A DNA stretch of 64,000 nt. Source: JAMCRM01 sp035561075 (lineage in GTDB: Bacteria; Acidobacteriota; Terriglobia; Bryobacterales; Bryobacteraceae). The first letter of the stretch is position 1. Every line of letters begins with the position of its first letter. Of this stretch, positions 16,917 through 26,158 are shown piece after piece. Both the position numbers and the translations under genes were made by a program. The stretch spans positions 1 to 64,000 of the forward strand of contig DATMYF010000069.1 in assembly GCA_035561075.1 (NCBI GenBank), read 5' to 3'. The notes beneath the pieces were generated by a model. That model did no database searches, had not been told where the DNA came from, and was given only the letters and a program-made list of their open reading frames with translations.

Positions 16917-17500
16917 CAGAGCAGCTCGTAGTATCGCTCGCCGGCGCAGGGGCGGCACAGCACGCGGCCGTCGCGGACGATTTCCCGGTGGAAGCTGATG
17001 CCTTCGCCGCATTCCTCGCACGTCGCCCGCCCTTTAAAGCCGGGCAGGTCTTCGGGGCCCAACCGGACCCGCACCCACTGGTGCTCGAACAGCTCCTCGT
17101 CGGCCATCTCCCGGTAAGCGCGCATCTGCTGGAAGTTCTTTTCGGGGATCTCCGGGTACATCTGGCGGGCGCGCTCGCGCGAGCTTTCCCGCGCCGCAAG
17201 GCGGACGGCCCGATTCTCGCGAAGGTCGCAAAAAGTAGCTGCCATTTTGCCGAAATCCCGGAACTTGAGCGCGCGCTTGCCCAGGCGGCAACCGGTCACC
17301 ACGGGGATGGCATCCGTCGCGCAGCGGTCGATCTCGACGAAGGTGACGAGGCGCTTACGGTCCTGGCCTGCGGGGTCGTCGAGACCCAGGAGCCGCACGC
17401 CGTAGAGGGCCATGCGCAGCCCGAGGATCTGGCCCGCGCAGATGTGACCGTGGGTCTCGCGGGCAAGCTCCACGTACTCGTCGAAGCTCTTGAGAGCCAC
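16916..17500 (-). CDS. FmdE-family protein with C-terminal zinc ribbon
   Basis: A 194-residue protein. The N-terminal FmdE domain (about 5-140) carries THGHICAGQILGLRMALYG and FVEIDRCATDAIPVVTGCRLGKR, the conserved Cys/His segments of formylmethanofuran dehydrogenase subunit E-like proteins. The C-terminus has a four-Cys zinc ribbon (CEECG ... CRPC). FmdE proteins are often linked to molybdenum or tungsten enzymes, and this one sits 12 bp downstream of modC in a minus-strand run with modB and a ThiE-like gene, so a role in molybdenum handling or a molybdoenzyme is plausible but inferred. No Fwd/Fmd catalytic subunits are present. Confidence 0.82.
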   Translation of the reverse strand: MALKSFDEYVELARETHGHICAGQILGLRMALYGVRLLGLDDPAGQDRKRLVTFVEIDRCATDAIPVVTGCRLGKRALKFRDFGKMAATFCDLRENRAVRLAARESSRERARQMYPEIPEKNFQQMRAYREMADEELFEHQWVRVRLGPEDLPGFKGRATCEECGEGISFHREIVRDGRVLCRPCAGERYYELL

Positions 17501-17512
17501 TCTACACCACCT

Positions 17513-18586
17513 CTACACCACCCTCAACACCTGGGCGGGAAATTCAACGATCCAATCTTTATTATCCTTCCGCTGCTCGTATTCTTCGCGCGAGACCTCG
17601 ACGGAGATGCCGAGAGAGAACTCCAGCCGGACTCCCTGGGGGCGTTCTGCGGCGCGCACCAGGCGGACGGGGATCTGGTTGGGCCCGGGGCGCGCGCTGT
17701 TGCATGCGGCAAGCCGCAGGTCCGCGGCGCGGACGCAGAGCCAGACGCGATCGCCGCGCAGGTGTCCGGGAAAGTACGGGCCGGCAAGTTCGAACTCGTC
17801 GAGGCGGAGGCGGCTGGTGTTGCGGCCCGGGTCGAGGGCCACGATCTCGGCGGGAAAAAGATTGGGAATGCCCAGCAGCCGCGCCACCTCGACTCCGGCG
17901 GGCTGGTCCACCACCTTGCGCGGCGGGCCGGCCTGCACCACCTTGCCATGCCGCACTACCAGCATGGTCTCGCCCAGCTCGAAGCACTCCTCCAGGTCGT
18001 GCGTCACCAGCAGGATGGGGATATCGAACTCGGCGCGCACCTGCCGGAGGACGGCATAGAGCTCGGCGCGCAGGGGTGCGTCGAGGCCGCGGGCGGGCTC
18101 GTCGAGCAGCAGCAGCCTCGGCTCACGGATGAGCGCACGGGCAATGGAGCAGCGCTGCTGTTCGCCGCCGGAGAGCTCGTGGGGACGGCGTCCGGCGGCA
18201 TCGGCCAGTCGGAAGCGCTCCAGCATTTCGTTCACGCGGCGGTGGCGCTCCAGGCGCGCCCAGCGCTCCGCGCCGAAGAGCAGATTTTCCCGCAGGGTCA
18301 TGTGGGGGAAAAGCGCGTAGTTCTGGAAGACGTAGCCGCAGTCGCGCCGGCGGGGAGGCAGGTTCACTTTGGCCGCGGCATCGAAGAGCAGCACGTCATC
18401 GAGCAGGATCCGCCCCCCATCAGGTGTGGCGAAGCCCGCGATGCAGTCCAGAGTGAGGGTCTTCCCCGCGCCGCTGGGCCCGAACAGCACCGTGACCCCG
18501 GCGGAGGCTTGAAACTCCATCTCCAGGGCAAAGGCGCCGGATTCCTGGCCCGCCGGATACCGCTTTGCAATGCGCGCCTGGATCAT
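17513..18586 (-). CDS. modC: Molybdate ABC transporter ATP-binding protein ModC
   Basis: A 357-residue ATPase energising molybdate uptake. Walker A is GPSGAGKT (residues about 35-42), the signature is LSGGEQQR, Walker B is LLLLDEP, and a switch His follows in LLVTHD. The C-terminal 110 residues form the TOBE/Mop-like regulatory domain (VWLCVRAADLRL). The frame is open far upstream, but I take the ATG at 18586 because it overlaps the modB stop by 4 bp and begins the conserved fold. No modA (periplasmic binding protein) is encoded next to it. Confidence 0.92.
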   Translation of the reverse strand: MIQARIAKRYPAGQESGAFALEMEFQASAGVTVLFGPSGAGKTLTLDCIAGFATPDGGRILLDDVLLFDAAAKVNLPPRRRDCGYVFQNYALFPHMTLRENLLFGAERWARLERHRRVNEMLERFRLADAAGRRPHELSGGEQQRCSIARALIREPRLLLLDEPARGLDAPLRAELYAVLRQVRAEFDIPILLVTHDLEECFELGETMLVVRHGKVVQAGPPRKVVDQPAGVEVARLLGIPNLFPAEIVALDPGRNTSRLRLDEFELAGPYFPGHLRGDRVWLCVRAADLRLAACNSARPGPNQIPVRLVRAAERPQGVRLEFSLGISVEVSREEYEQRKDNKDWIVEFPAQVLRVV

Positions 18587-19245
18587 GCTCTTCGGTGCTC
18601 GAGCCGGTTGGCAAACCAGGCTACCCCGATGCCCAACGCGGATATGATCAGGACCAGCACGCGGGCGAGCAGGGTATTGCCTCCCTCGACAGCGTCGTAG
18701 ATGGCCACCGCAGCGGTCTGGGTGCGGCCGGGAATGTTGCCGGCCACCATCAGGGTGGCGCCGAAATCGCCGAGTGAGCGGGCGAATGCCAGGACGGCGG
18801 CGCCCAGTACGGCGCGGCGCGCCAGCGGCAGGCTGATGCGCCAGAAGACGCGCCATTCCGAGGCACCCAGGTTGCGCGCGGCCTTCTCATAGCCGCGGTC
18901 CACACTCTCAAGAGCGGCACGAGCCATCTTCACCAGCAGCGGCAGCGCGTGCACCGTGGAGGCCACTACCGCCGCCTGCCAGGTGAACACCAGCGGACTC
19001 CCGACGATGCGCTCGTACACCTGCCCGAGCGGGCTCATGCGGCCCAGCGTAACCAGCAGATAGTAGCCCAGCACCGTAGGGGGCAACACCAGTGGCAGCG
19101 TAACTATGGCATCGAGCAGTTCCTTGCCCTTGAAGTTGCGGTTGGCCAGCACCCAGGCGAGCCACAGCCCCAGTGCCAGCGAGATGAGGGTAGCGAGGGC
19201 CGCCACACGCAGGCTGAGCCAAAGGGGAAACCAGTCGATGATCAT
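18583..19245 (-). CDS. modB: Molybdate ABC transporter permease ModB
   Basis: A 220-residue inner-membrane permease with about five hydrophobic helices and the EAA loop AARNLGASEWRVFWRISLPLA before the last helices, typical of ModB. It overlaps modC by 4 bp. The gene before it on the same strand is a DUF1080 protein rather than the usual modA. Confidence 0.92.
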   Translation of the reverse strand: MIIDWFPLWLSLRVAALATLISLALGLWLAWVLANRNFKGKELLDAIVTLPLVLPPTVLGYYLLVTLGRMSPLGQVYERIVGSPLVFTWQAAVVASTVHALPLLVKMARAALESVDRGYEKAARNLGASEWRVFWRISLPLARRAVLGAAVLAFARSLGDFGATLMVAGNIPGRTQTAAVAIYDAVEGGNTLLARVLVLIISALGIGVAWFANRLEHRRA

Positions 19246-19281
19246 GGCGCTAGCCCGTCCCTTACGGCCGCGATCCGGTGC

Positions 19282-19929
19282 TCACGGCAGTTCCTTGATC
19301 CGGATATTGCGGTACTCAATTTTGCTTCCGTGTCCCAGAAGGCCGATATGGCCGCTCATGTTCTTCACACCGGGACGCTTCTTAAGCACCTCGGGCTCAC
19401 GCACGATGCCCAGGTCGGTATCGAGCACGATGGCGCCATTTACCGTGATGGCGATATGCCGCCCGTCCATCCGGATCTCCTGCTCGTTCCACTCGCCCAG
19501 CTTGCGCAGAAAGCCCTGCCGGGCGGGGATCAGATCGTAAACGCTGCCGTGGAGTTGTTCCGGGCGCAGCCGGTCCGCCTTATATTTCGGGCCGATGTCG
19601 ATGATCTGGATCTCCATCCCAAGGGTGGACACGCGGTCGGTGATGGGGGAGCGGATTCCCACACCGTTATTAGTGTCCTCCTCCATCCGGTACTCCAGCC
19701 GCAGGACGAAATTGGCGTATTCCTTCGTGGTGAAGATATTGCCACCGCCGTCCGGGGGGCAAAGCAGGATTCCGTCCTGGGGAATGTAGCCGCGGCCCTG
19801 AACCTCCTTGGTCACCCATCCGTCCAGAGTCTTCCCATCGAACAGAGGCACGAAGCCGGCCTCATCCGCGGCGAGGGCGACAGAGACAAGGGCCGGCCCA
19901 AAGGCGGCCAGGAGCCATGCGGTTCTCAT
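19282..19929 (-). CDS. DUF1080 (3-keto-disaccharide hydrolase-like) secreted protein
   Basis: A 215-residue protein with a signal peptide (AWLLAAFGPALVSVALAADE) and one DUF1080 jelly-roll domain: FVPLFDGKTLDGW, NFVLRLEYRM, NGVGIRSP, EWNEQEIRMDGRHIAITVNG and GHIGLLGHG. The family is concanavalin-like and many members act on 3-keto-glycosides outside the cytoplasm. It is abundant in Acidobacteria and Planctomycetes next to Gfo/Idh/MocA oxidoreductases, one of which lies 3 kb away. It is 36 bp upstream of modB, but functional linkage to molybdate uptake is doubtful. Confidence 0.87.
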   Translation of the reverse strand: MRTAWLLAAFGPALVSVALAADEAGFVPLFDGKTLDGWVTKEVQGRGYIPQDGILLCPPDGGGNIFTTKEYANFVLRLEYRMEEDTNNGVGIRSPITDRVSTLGMEIQIIDIGPKYKADRLRPEQLHGSVYDLIPARQGFLRKLGEWNEQEIRMDGRHIAITVNGAIVLDTDLGIVREPEVLKKRPGVKNMSGHIGLLGHGSKIEYRNIRIKELP

Positions 19930-19940
19930 AGTCCGCTAGT

Positions 19941-21737
19941 TTATCTCTGATTGGCGGCCAATATCTTCTTTCTCAGCCGGATGGATTGCGGGGTTACCTC
20001 TACCATCTCGTCGTCGCGGATGTGCTCGATGGCCTGCTCAAGGTTGAGCAGCCGGGGCGGCACCAGCCGGATGGCGTCGTCGGCGGTGGAAGCCCGCATG
20101 TTTGTGAGCTTCTTTTCCTTGACGATGTTAACGTCGAGATCGGCCTGCCTGGAGTTCTCCCCCACGACCATCCCCATATAGCATTCCGTACCCGGACTGA
20201 CGAAAATGGGGCCGCGCTCCTGGAGGTTGAAGATGGCATAGCCGGTGGCGCGCCCGGGACGATCCGCGATCAGGGACCCGGTGGGGCGCGTGGCGATCTC
20301 GCCCTGCCAGTCTATGTACCCGTCAAACAGGGAGTTCATGACGGCGGTGCCGCGCGTGTCGGTAAGGACCTCGCTGCGCAACCCGATCAGCCCGCGCGAG
20401 GGCACGTTGAATTCCAGCCGCACACGGCCGGAGCCGTTATTGACCATCTTGGCCATCTTGCCCTTGCGGGTCCCCATTTTCTCCATCAGCACCCCGAGGA
20501 ACGTTTCGGGGCAGTCGACCACCAGCAACTCGAGCGGCTCCTGCACCCGGCCATCCACCGTACGGGTGAGGATCTCCGGCTTCCCGACCATCAGCTCGAA
20601 GCCTTCCCGCCGCATCATCTCAATCAGGATGGCAAGCTGCAATTCGCCGCGGCCCATCACCTTGAAAGTGTCCGGATTGAGCTCCTGGACGCGGATCGAA
20701 ACGTTCGTCAGCAATTCCTTATCGAGCCGGTCACGGAGGTTGCGCGACGTCACCCACTGGCCCTCGCGCCCCACGAACGGCGAGGTGTTAATGGTAAACG
20801 TCATCGCAATGGTGGGCTCGTCGATGCGGATGCGCGGCAGCGGTTTGGGGGTTTCGGGATGAGTGAGGGTCTCCCCGATGGTGATACCCTCGACACCGGC
20901 TATGGCCAGCACGTCTCCGGGTCCGCCGACAGTTTCATCGACGCGCTTGAGTCCTTCGAAGGAGAAGAGCTTGGTGATGCGGGTATTCTGGAACGAGCCG
21001 TCGTTCTTGGCAATGGCCACGTCGTCGCCCAGCCGCAAGGTGCCCGACACCACGCGCCCGATGCCCAGGCGCCCGAGGTAGTCGCTGTAATCGAGGTTTC
21101 CGATCTGGAGCTGAAGGATGCCGTCAGGATCGCCCGCCGGACACGGGATGTGCTTCAGAATCGCTTCGAACAAAGGCCGCAGGTCGTTCGATTCATCCTC
21201 CGGGGACATTTTGGCCATGCCGGTGCGGGCGTTGGTGTAGAGCACTGGGAAATCGAGCTGGTCCTCTGTAGCTTCGAGATCGATGAACAGGTCATAGACC
21301 TCGTTCAGGACCTCCTGGATGCGGGCGTCCGGACGGTCGATCTTATTGATCACTACGATGGGGGGCAGCTTGGCTTCGAGCGCCTTGCTGAGCACGTAGC
21401 GGGTCTGGGGGAGCGGGCCTTCGCTCGAATCCACCAGCAACATGACACCGTCCACCATTTTGAGGGCGCGTTCCACTTCGCCCCCGAAATCGCTGTGGCC
21501 GGGGGTATCCACAATGTTGATCTTGGTGCCGTGGTAGCGGACGCCGGTGATCTTGGCGAGGATGGTGATACCGCGTTCGCGCTCGAGTTCGTTCGAGTCC
21601 ATTACGCGCTCGACGGTAACTTCATTAGCTCGAAAAATGCCACTCTGGTGGAGCATGGCGTCCACAAGCGTGGTCTTGCCGTGATCGACGTGCGCGATGA
21701 TCGCGATATTACGTGTTTGGGTGTTAGCGGATTTCAT
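19941..21737 (-). CDS. typA: Ribosome-associated GTPase TypA/BipA
   Basis: A 598-residue translational GTPase. G1 is AHVDHGKTTL (about 15-24), the effector region is ERERGITILAK, G3 is DTPGHSDFG, G4 is NKIDR, and these are followed by EF-G-like domains and the BipA-specific C-terminal domain (FNVPSRGLIGLRSEVLTDTRG, seen in pieces). Length matches E. coli BipA. It helps ribosome assembly and stress adaptation. It stands alone on the minus strand with no obvious operon partner. Confidence 0.96.
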   Translation of the reverse strand: MKSANTQTRNIAIIAHVDHGKTTLVDAMLHQSGIFRANEVTVERVMDSNELERERGITILAKITGVRYHGTKINIVDTPGHSDFGGEVERALKMVDGVMLLVDSSEGPLPQTRYVLSKALEAKLPPIVVINKIDRPDARIQEVLNEVYDLFIDLEATEDQLDFPVLYTNARTGMAKMSPEDESNDLRPLFEAILKHIPCPAGDPDGILQLQIGNLDYSDYLGRLGIGRVVSGTLRLGDDVAIAKNDGSFQNTRITKLFSFEGLKRVDETVGGPGDVLAIAGVEGITIGETLTHPETPKPLPRIRIDEPTIAMTFTINTSPFVGREGQWVTSRNLRDRLDKELLTNVSIRVQELNPDTFKVMGRGELQLAILIEMMRREGFELMVGKPEILTRTVDGRVQEPLELLVVDCPETFLGVLMEKMGTRKGKMAKMVNNGSGRVRLEFNVPSRGLIGLRSEVLTDTRGTAVMNSLFDGYIDWQGEIATRPTGSLIADRPGRATGYAIFNLQERGPIFVSPGTECYMGMVVGENSRQADLDVNIVKEKKLTNMRASTADDAIRLVPPRLLNLEQAIEHIRDDEMVEVTPQSIRLRKKILAANQR

Positions 21738-21770
21738 TGAAAATGTGGGGAATACAACTATTCTAGCAGC

Positions 21771-23126
21771 TCAGCGATGCAGGTACCACGTGGCGATCGA
21801 GAGATAGATCAGTACCCCGGAGATGTCCGCGATGGAGGTGACGAGCGGGGCGCTGGCAGTGGCCGGGTCGAAACCGAAGCGGCTCAGCAGAAACGGCAGC
21901 GACATCCCCACCAGGCTGCCCACGATGACCACCAGGATCATGGTGAGTGCGACCACCGCCGCCACTTCCGGACCGGCGCGCCAGAACCCCAGGAGCGATA
22001 CCGCCATCGCCATCGTGACCCCCATCGCCGAGGCCACCGCCAGCTCCTTCACGAGCAGTTTGAGCCAGTCCTCGATCCTGGCATCCCCGGTGGCCATGGC
22101 CCGCACCATCAGGGTAGCCGACTGCGCTCCGGCGTTTCCGGAACTGGCGATCAACAGCGGCAAAAAGAACACCAGCGCTACCGTCTCGGAAATGGTCTCC
22201 TGATAGAATGCGATGCTGGCGCCGGAGAAGACGTTCACCAGCACCAGGACCAGCAGCCAGGCGATGCGGCTGCGATAGAGTACCCGCAGCCCGGTCTCCC
22301 GCAGGCTGGTGCGGATGGGCTCAACCGAGCCCACTTTGTGGAAGTCCTCGGTGACTTCGGCCTGCTCCACGTCGAGGATGTCGTCCACCGTGACGATGCC
22401 CAGCAGCACACCCGCAGAGTCCACGACGGGCAGCGCCACGAGGTCGTACTTACGGATGAGTTTGACGGCTTCTTCACGGTCGGCGAACGCCGAGACACTG
22501 ACGAAGTTGCGATTCATCAGGGTCTCGGTGATAGCGTCCGGATCCGCCAGGATTACGCGTCGGAGCTCGATATCGTCAAGGAGCCGGCCAGCGTCGTCGG
22601 TAACATAGATTCGGTTGATGGTCTCGCTGTCTTTTCCGAAGACGCGCACATGGTCGAGGGCGCGCCGGATGCTCCAGTGCGGGCGGACGGCCACGTAATC
22701 GGGCGTCATCAGGCGGCCGGTACTCTCCTCTGGGTAGCCGAGGAGGCTGCGGGCCTCGCGTAGGTCAGCGGGACTGAGCAGGTTCACGAGCCGGCGAGTG
22801 ATGCGGGCGGGGAGTTCCGCAAGCAGGTGGGTCCGGTCATCGGGAGTGAGGCCGGCGAGCAGGGAACGGGTTTCCTCGTCGGTGAGGTCGCGCAGCAGGG
22901 CATCCTGGTCGTCGGCGCCGAGATAGGAGAAGACCTCGGTTCCCAGGGCGCGCGGGAGAAGGCGGAAGACGAGCACGCGCTCGGGTTTTTCGAGCGTTGG
23001 GAGCATCTCGGCTAACTCGGGCGCCGGCCGGGAACTCAGCGAGTCCCGCAGGTCCGGCCACTGGCGGGATTCGATCAGTTTGCGGATCCCGACTTGCGAC
23101 TTATCCTGCGTCATCCCTCTCATCAT
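21771..23126 (-). CDS. mgtE: Magnesium transporter MgtE
   Basis: A 451-residue Mg2+ channel/transporter (start uncertain). An N-terminal superhelical domain (residues 10-135) is followed by two CBS domains (YVAVRPHWSIRRALDHVR...; FVSVSAFADREEAVKLI...) and a C-terminal five-helix pore domain with SSGNAGAQSATLMVRAMATGD, the family's ion-conducting signature. The frame extends upstream into the divergent oxidoreductase gene. I take the first of two adjacent ATGs at 23126; an ATG at 23114 is also possible and AGAGGG lies just before it. Confidence 0.93.
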   Translation of the reverse strand: MMRGMTQDKSQVGIRKLIESRQWPDLRDSLSSRPAPELAEMLPTLEKPERVLVFRLLPRALGTEVFSYLGADDQDALLRDLTDEETRSLLAGLTPDDRTHLLAELPARITRRLVNLLSPADLREARSLLGYPEESTGRLMTPDYVAVRPHWSIRRALDHVRVFGKDSETINRIYVTDDAGRLLDDIELRRVILADPDAITETLMNRNFVSVSAFADREEAVKLIRKYDLVALPVVDSAGVLLGIVTVDDILDVEQAEVTEDFHKVGSVEPIRTSLRETGLRVLYRSRIAWLLVLVLVNVFSGASIAFYQETISETVALVFFLPLLIASSGNAGAQSATLMVRAMATGDARIEDWLKLLVKELAVASAMGVTMAMAVSLLGFWRAGPEVAAVVALTMILVVIVGSLVGMSLPFLLSRFGFDPATASAPLVTSIADISGVLIYLSIATWYLHR

Positions 23127-23162
23127 AGTGCCTGATATGAGGGATACTGAACCAGGAGCCAT

Positions 23163-24440
23163 ATGGACCGGAGACGCTTTTTTCAAACAGCGGCCGTTTC
23201 CCTAGGGGCCGCGGGCAGCGTACTGGGCGCCAACGATCGCGTGCAGGTGGCGATCATCGGGTTGGGCGGCCGCGGACGCGACCACATCGCGGAGTACAGC
23301 AAGCGGACGGATTGCCGCATCGCGGCCGTCTGCGACGTGAACCAGGCCGCGCAGGAACGCGCCGCGGCCCTGGTAGAGAAACTTACGGGCAGTAAACCCA
23401 GGGTCTTCAGCGACGCCCGAAAGCTGCTGGCTGATAAGGAGATCGACACGGTCTCCATCGCCACTCCCAATCACTGGCACGCGCTGGGCACCATCTGGGC
23501 CTGCCAGGCGGGCAAGGACGTTTATGTCGAGAAGCCCGCCTGCCACAACGTCTATGAAGGGCGCAAGATGGTGGAGGCCGCGCGCAAGTACAAACGGATG
23601 GTGCAGGTGGGCTCCCAAAGCCGCAGCATCGCGCATAAGATCCGGGCCATCGAATTACTGGACAACGGCGCCATCGGCAAGCTCTACATGGCCAAAGGGA
23701 TCTGTTACCGCCGGCGGAAATCCATTGGACACACGCCGGATACGCCGGTGCCGGCGGGCATCGACTGGGACATGTTCCTCGGCCCCGCCCGCATGAAGCC
23801 CTTCAGCGAAAACAAGTACAAATACAATTGGCACTGGTTCTGGGATACCGGAAACGGCGACATCGGCAACCAGGGGGTCCACGAGATGGACGTGGCTCGC
23901 TGGGTGCTCAAGAAACGCGAGATGCCGCGCAGCGTGGTCTCAACCGGCGGCAAGTACGCCTACGTGGACGACCAGGAGACCCCGAACACCCAGTACTCCA
24001 CCCTCGATTTCGGCGACTGCCAATTGTGCTTCGAGGTGCGCGGGCTCATCACTCCGCCCGACGAGGGCATGATGGTGGGGAACATCTTCTGGGGCAGCGA
24101 GGGCTACATGACCCTCGACCAGGACGGCTATGCCGTGTACAAAGGCGAGGGCCGCGAAAAGGTGATGCAGGCCAGGTATGCCGAGCCGCGCATCTGGGAT
24201 ACCACCCCCCACGTGGCCACGTTCCTCAAAGCCGTGCGCAGCAGGAACCCGCGCGACCTTACGGCCGATGTCGAAGAGGGCGTACTCTCGGCCAACCTCT
24301 GCCACGTAGCCAACATCAGCTACCGGCTCGGGCGCAAGCTCGCCATGGATCCCAAGACCGGGCGCTTCGCCGACGCGGACGCCAACCGCATGCTCACCCG
24401 CGATTACCGCGCGCCGTACGTGGTGCCGGAGCGCGTGTAA
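23163..24440 (+). CDS. Gfo/Idh/MocA-family oxidoreductase, Tat-exported
   Basis: A 425-residue NAD(P)-dependent oxidoreductase, probably acting on a sugar or inositol derivative. A twin-arginine signal (DRRRFFQTAAVSLGAAGS) precedes the Rossmann domain with VAIIGLGGRGRDH, and the EKP motif (YVEKPACHN) near residue 125 carries the family's catalytic Lys. The C-terminal half matches the secreted members common in Acidobacteria and Planctomycetes, whose cofactor is thought to be bound before export. AGGAG precedes the ATG by 5 bp. It is divergent from mgtE and convergent with the M14 peptidase gene. Confidence 0.9.
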   Translation: MDRRRFFQTAAVSLGAAGSVLGANDRVQVAIIGLGGRGRDHIAEYSKRTDCRIAAVCDVNQAAQERAAALVEKLTGSKPRVFSDARKLLADKEIDTVSIATPNHWHALGTIWACQAGKDVYVEKPACHNVYEGRKMVEAARKYKRMVQVGSQSRSIAHKIRAIELLDNGAIGKLYMAKGICYRRRKSIGHTPDTPVPAGIDWDMFLGPARMKPFSENKYKYNWHWFWDTGNGDIGNQGVHEMDVARWVLKKREMPRSVVSTGGKYAYVDDQETPNTQYSTLDFGDCQLCFEVRGLITPPDEGMMVGNIFWGSEGYMTLDQDGYAVYKGEGREKVMQARYAEPRIWDTTPHVATFLKAVRSRNPRDLTADVEEGVLSANLCHVANISYRLGRKLAMDPKTGRFADADANRMLTRDYRAPYVVPERV

Positions 24441-24443
24441 CCG

Positions 24444-25628
24444 TCAGCCCCGTTTCCTGCCGGGCGTCCACTGCGAACGGCCTCCGGTTTCCGCGAGGAA
24501 CCGCAAGGCCTCGCGGTGGCAGACCAGTTGCGCATCAAGCAGGTTTTCCGGCGTGTGGAAATAGGGCTTGCCGTCCTTTTTCGCGGTTGAGAAATTGTGA
24601 GAGGGCGATTCCACCAGCACGGTGAGGGCGCCGCAGTGGAGGTTTAGCGCTGTATCCAGGTTGAAGGCGGAGAGCCGCTGCCGCGACGGATCGGCGTGGC
24701 GGGCGGCGTCCATAGTTTCCTGCTGGCCGGCTTCCGTCAGCCCCGTCTTGATGCGGCGGTAAATGGCCTCGAACTGCGGGGTAAGCGCCGGCTCGATGAA
24801 CGGCCGCAGGGGTTCCATGTACGTCGCCCCCGTGTGCATGTTCAGGATGATATCGGGGCGCTCCCGCGCTGTGAGGTCGAGCAAGGCCTGGGTCTCGGGC
24901 TGGCGGGCGCCGAAGAAATCGTCGTGCTGGATGTTCACGCCGGCATCGTTGGGATAGCCGCCGGGGAACTGCGTGTCGGAAAAATCCAGCGGGATATTCT
25001 GCTTGCACTGCGGCCACCCGATAATGCTGCCGTCGGGCTTGGCGCCGGTGTTGAAGTACTCGTGGACGTTATGGTCCGTGCCGCGGTGGCGGATCATACG
25101 CAGGGGGATGCGCGCACGGCCGTCGACATTGAGGATCGGGAGGAGGATGAGGCGGTCGAGTGCGCCCGCGGCGGCGGCGATTTCGGGCCACTCCCTGCCG
25201 CGCAGGTCCTTGCCGGTCTCAAGAATCGAGATCAGGTTGACGGTCCCCACCATGCCTTCGAACTCGCCCCCGTGCACCCCGGACATCCCCATATAGACCT
25301 TGCGTTCATGCTCCGGGCCCCGATAAGCCGCCACATCGCCGAAGCCCAGCGATCCGGAGAAGGTGGAGGTGCCTTTGCCTTCACGCGGCTTCCCGTAGAA
25401 GACCGCCCGAATGGGGCGGTGCCCGGCGCTGGTGCCGATCAGTCGCACGGTTCCCTTGCGCACGCGCGTATCGAGGAAGTGCTGCACCTCATCGAACGAT
25501 CCGACCCAGAACTCGGGGATGTGCTCTGCCTGCCGCAGATAATCCGGACGGATGTTGAAGCTGCGGGCTGCCGGGGCCGCGGCGAGCGCTCCCAGAAACT
25601 GCCTGCGTTCGAGGGTCATGGACGGCAT
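24444..25628 (-). CDS. M14-family zinc carboxypeptidase-like protein, exported
   Basis: A 394-residue protein with a Tat-like signal (LERRQFLGALAAAPAA). The zinc ligands fit SGVHGGEFEGM (HxxE, about residue 135) and the later NMHTGATY His, and a substrate-binding VDGRAR follows ILPILN. These are features of the M14 metallocarboxypeptidase fold. The C-terminal catalytic Glu is probably in VLVESPSHNFS. The start is either this ATG or one 9 bp later (25619). Substrate unknown. Confidence 0.8.
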   Translation of the reverse strand: MPSMTLERRQFLGALAAAPAARSFNIRPDYLRQAEHIPEFWVGSFDEVQHFLDTRVRKGTVRLIGTSAGHRPIRAVFYGKPREGKGTSTFSGSLGFGDVAAYRGPEHERKVYMGMSGVHGGEFEGMVGTVNLISILETGKDLRGREWPEIAAAAGALDRLILLPILNVDGRARIPLRMIRHRGTDHNVHEYFNTGAKPDGSIIGWPQCKQNIPLDFSDTQFPGGYPNDAGVNIQHDDFFGARQPETQALLDLTARERPDIILNMHTGATYMEPLRPFIEPALTPQFEAIYRRIKTGLTEAGQQETMDAARHADPSRQRLSAFNLDTALNLHCGALTVLVESPSHNFSTAKKDGKPYFHTPENLLDAQLVCHREALRFLAETGGRSQWTPGRKRG

Positions 25629-25725
25629 TGTAGCAGGCGGGTTCGCCGCCTTCCGGTCCCCCCCGAAGCCCTTCGGCGCCAAGGCTGCTAGAATATGACG
25701 TTCACTTCCATATTGGAGGTTTGGT

Positions 25726-26148
25726 GTGGAGTTGTTGAGGGCCCTCATGCGTTATTACACCTACGCCTATCACGGGCTGCTAGCCCTGTTCCTGTTCGCG
25801 CTCGCCGCCTTGGCGATCGCCAGCGGTTCCCATACGTTGCAACTCGAGATGCTGCCGTGGACCGGGCCGGCGCTCACCTACTGGCTGCTGGGCGGCTCTC
25901 TGTTCGGCTTGGCGGCCGTGGTGTTGGCCTTGAAGGGCACTGCGCGGGCGCTGCTGCTGGTATGGAGCATCGTGGTGGTGCTGTTCATGCTGAAGGGCTA
26001 CATCTTCAGCGGCTACCGTTTCAGTTCCGGCGAGGTCACCAAGGTGCTGATGCTGATCTTCGGCGCCATGCTGGCCGTCCTGGGAGCCTGGTTCGGGTTC
26101 CGCGGGCAGCCGGATTACAAAAGCAAGCGGTACAGCACCGCGCGCTAG
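25726..26148 (+). CDS. Small integral membrane protein, unknown function
   Basis: A 140-residue protein with four hydrophobic helices (about 15-37, 47-66, 72-92 and 107-124) and a short polar tail. GTG start chosen because GGAGG lies 6 bp upstream. I recognise no family motif. It is a single gene between the divergent M14 peptidase and the convergent DUF1501 gene. Confidence 0.7.
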   Translation: MELLRALMRYYTYAYHGLLALFLFALAALAIASGSHTLQLEMLPWTGPALTYWLLGGSLFGLAAVVLALKGTARALLLVWSIVVVLFMLKGYIFSGYRFSSGEVTKVLMLIFGAMLAVLGAWFGFRGQPDYKSKRYSTAR

Positions 26149-26158
26149 CGGAGTCCCG

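Noticed and set aside
16988..18700. 570-codon plus-strand open frame opposite modC and the FmdE gene
   Set aside because: Mirror of the real genes in GC-rich DNA; low-complexity His/Ala/Gly composition and no family motif.
19986..21740. 584-codon plus-strand open frame opposite typA
   Set aside because: Exact antisense of a highly conserved GTPase gene; no motif, no ribosome site.
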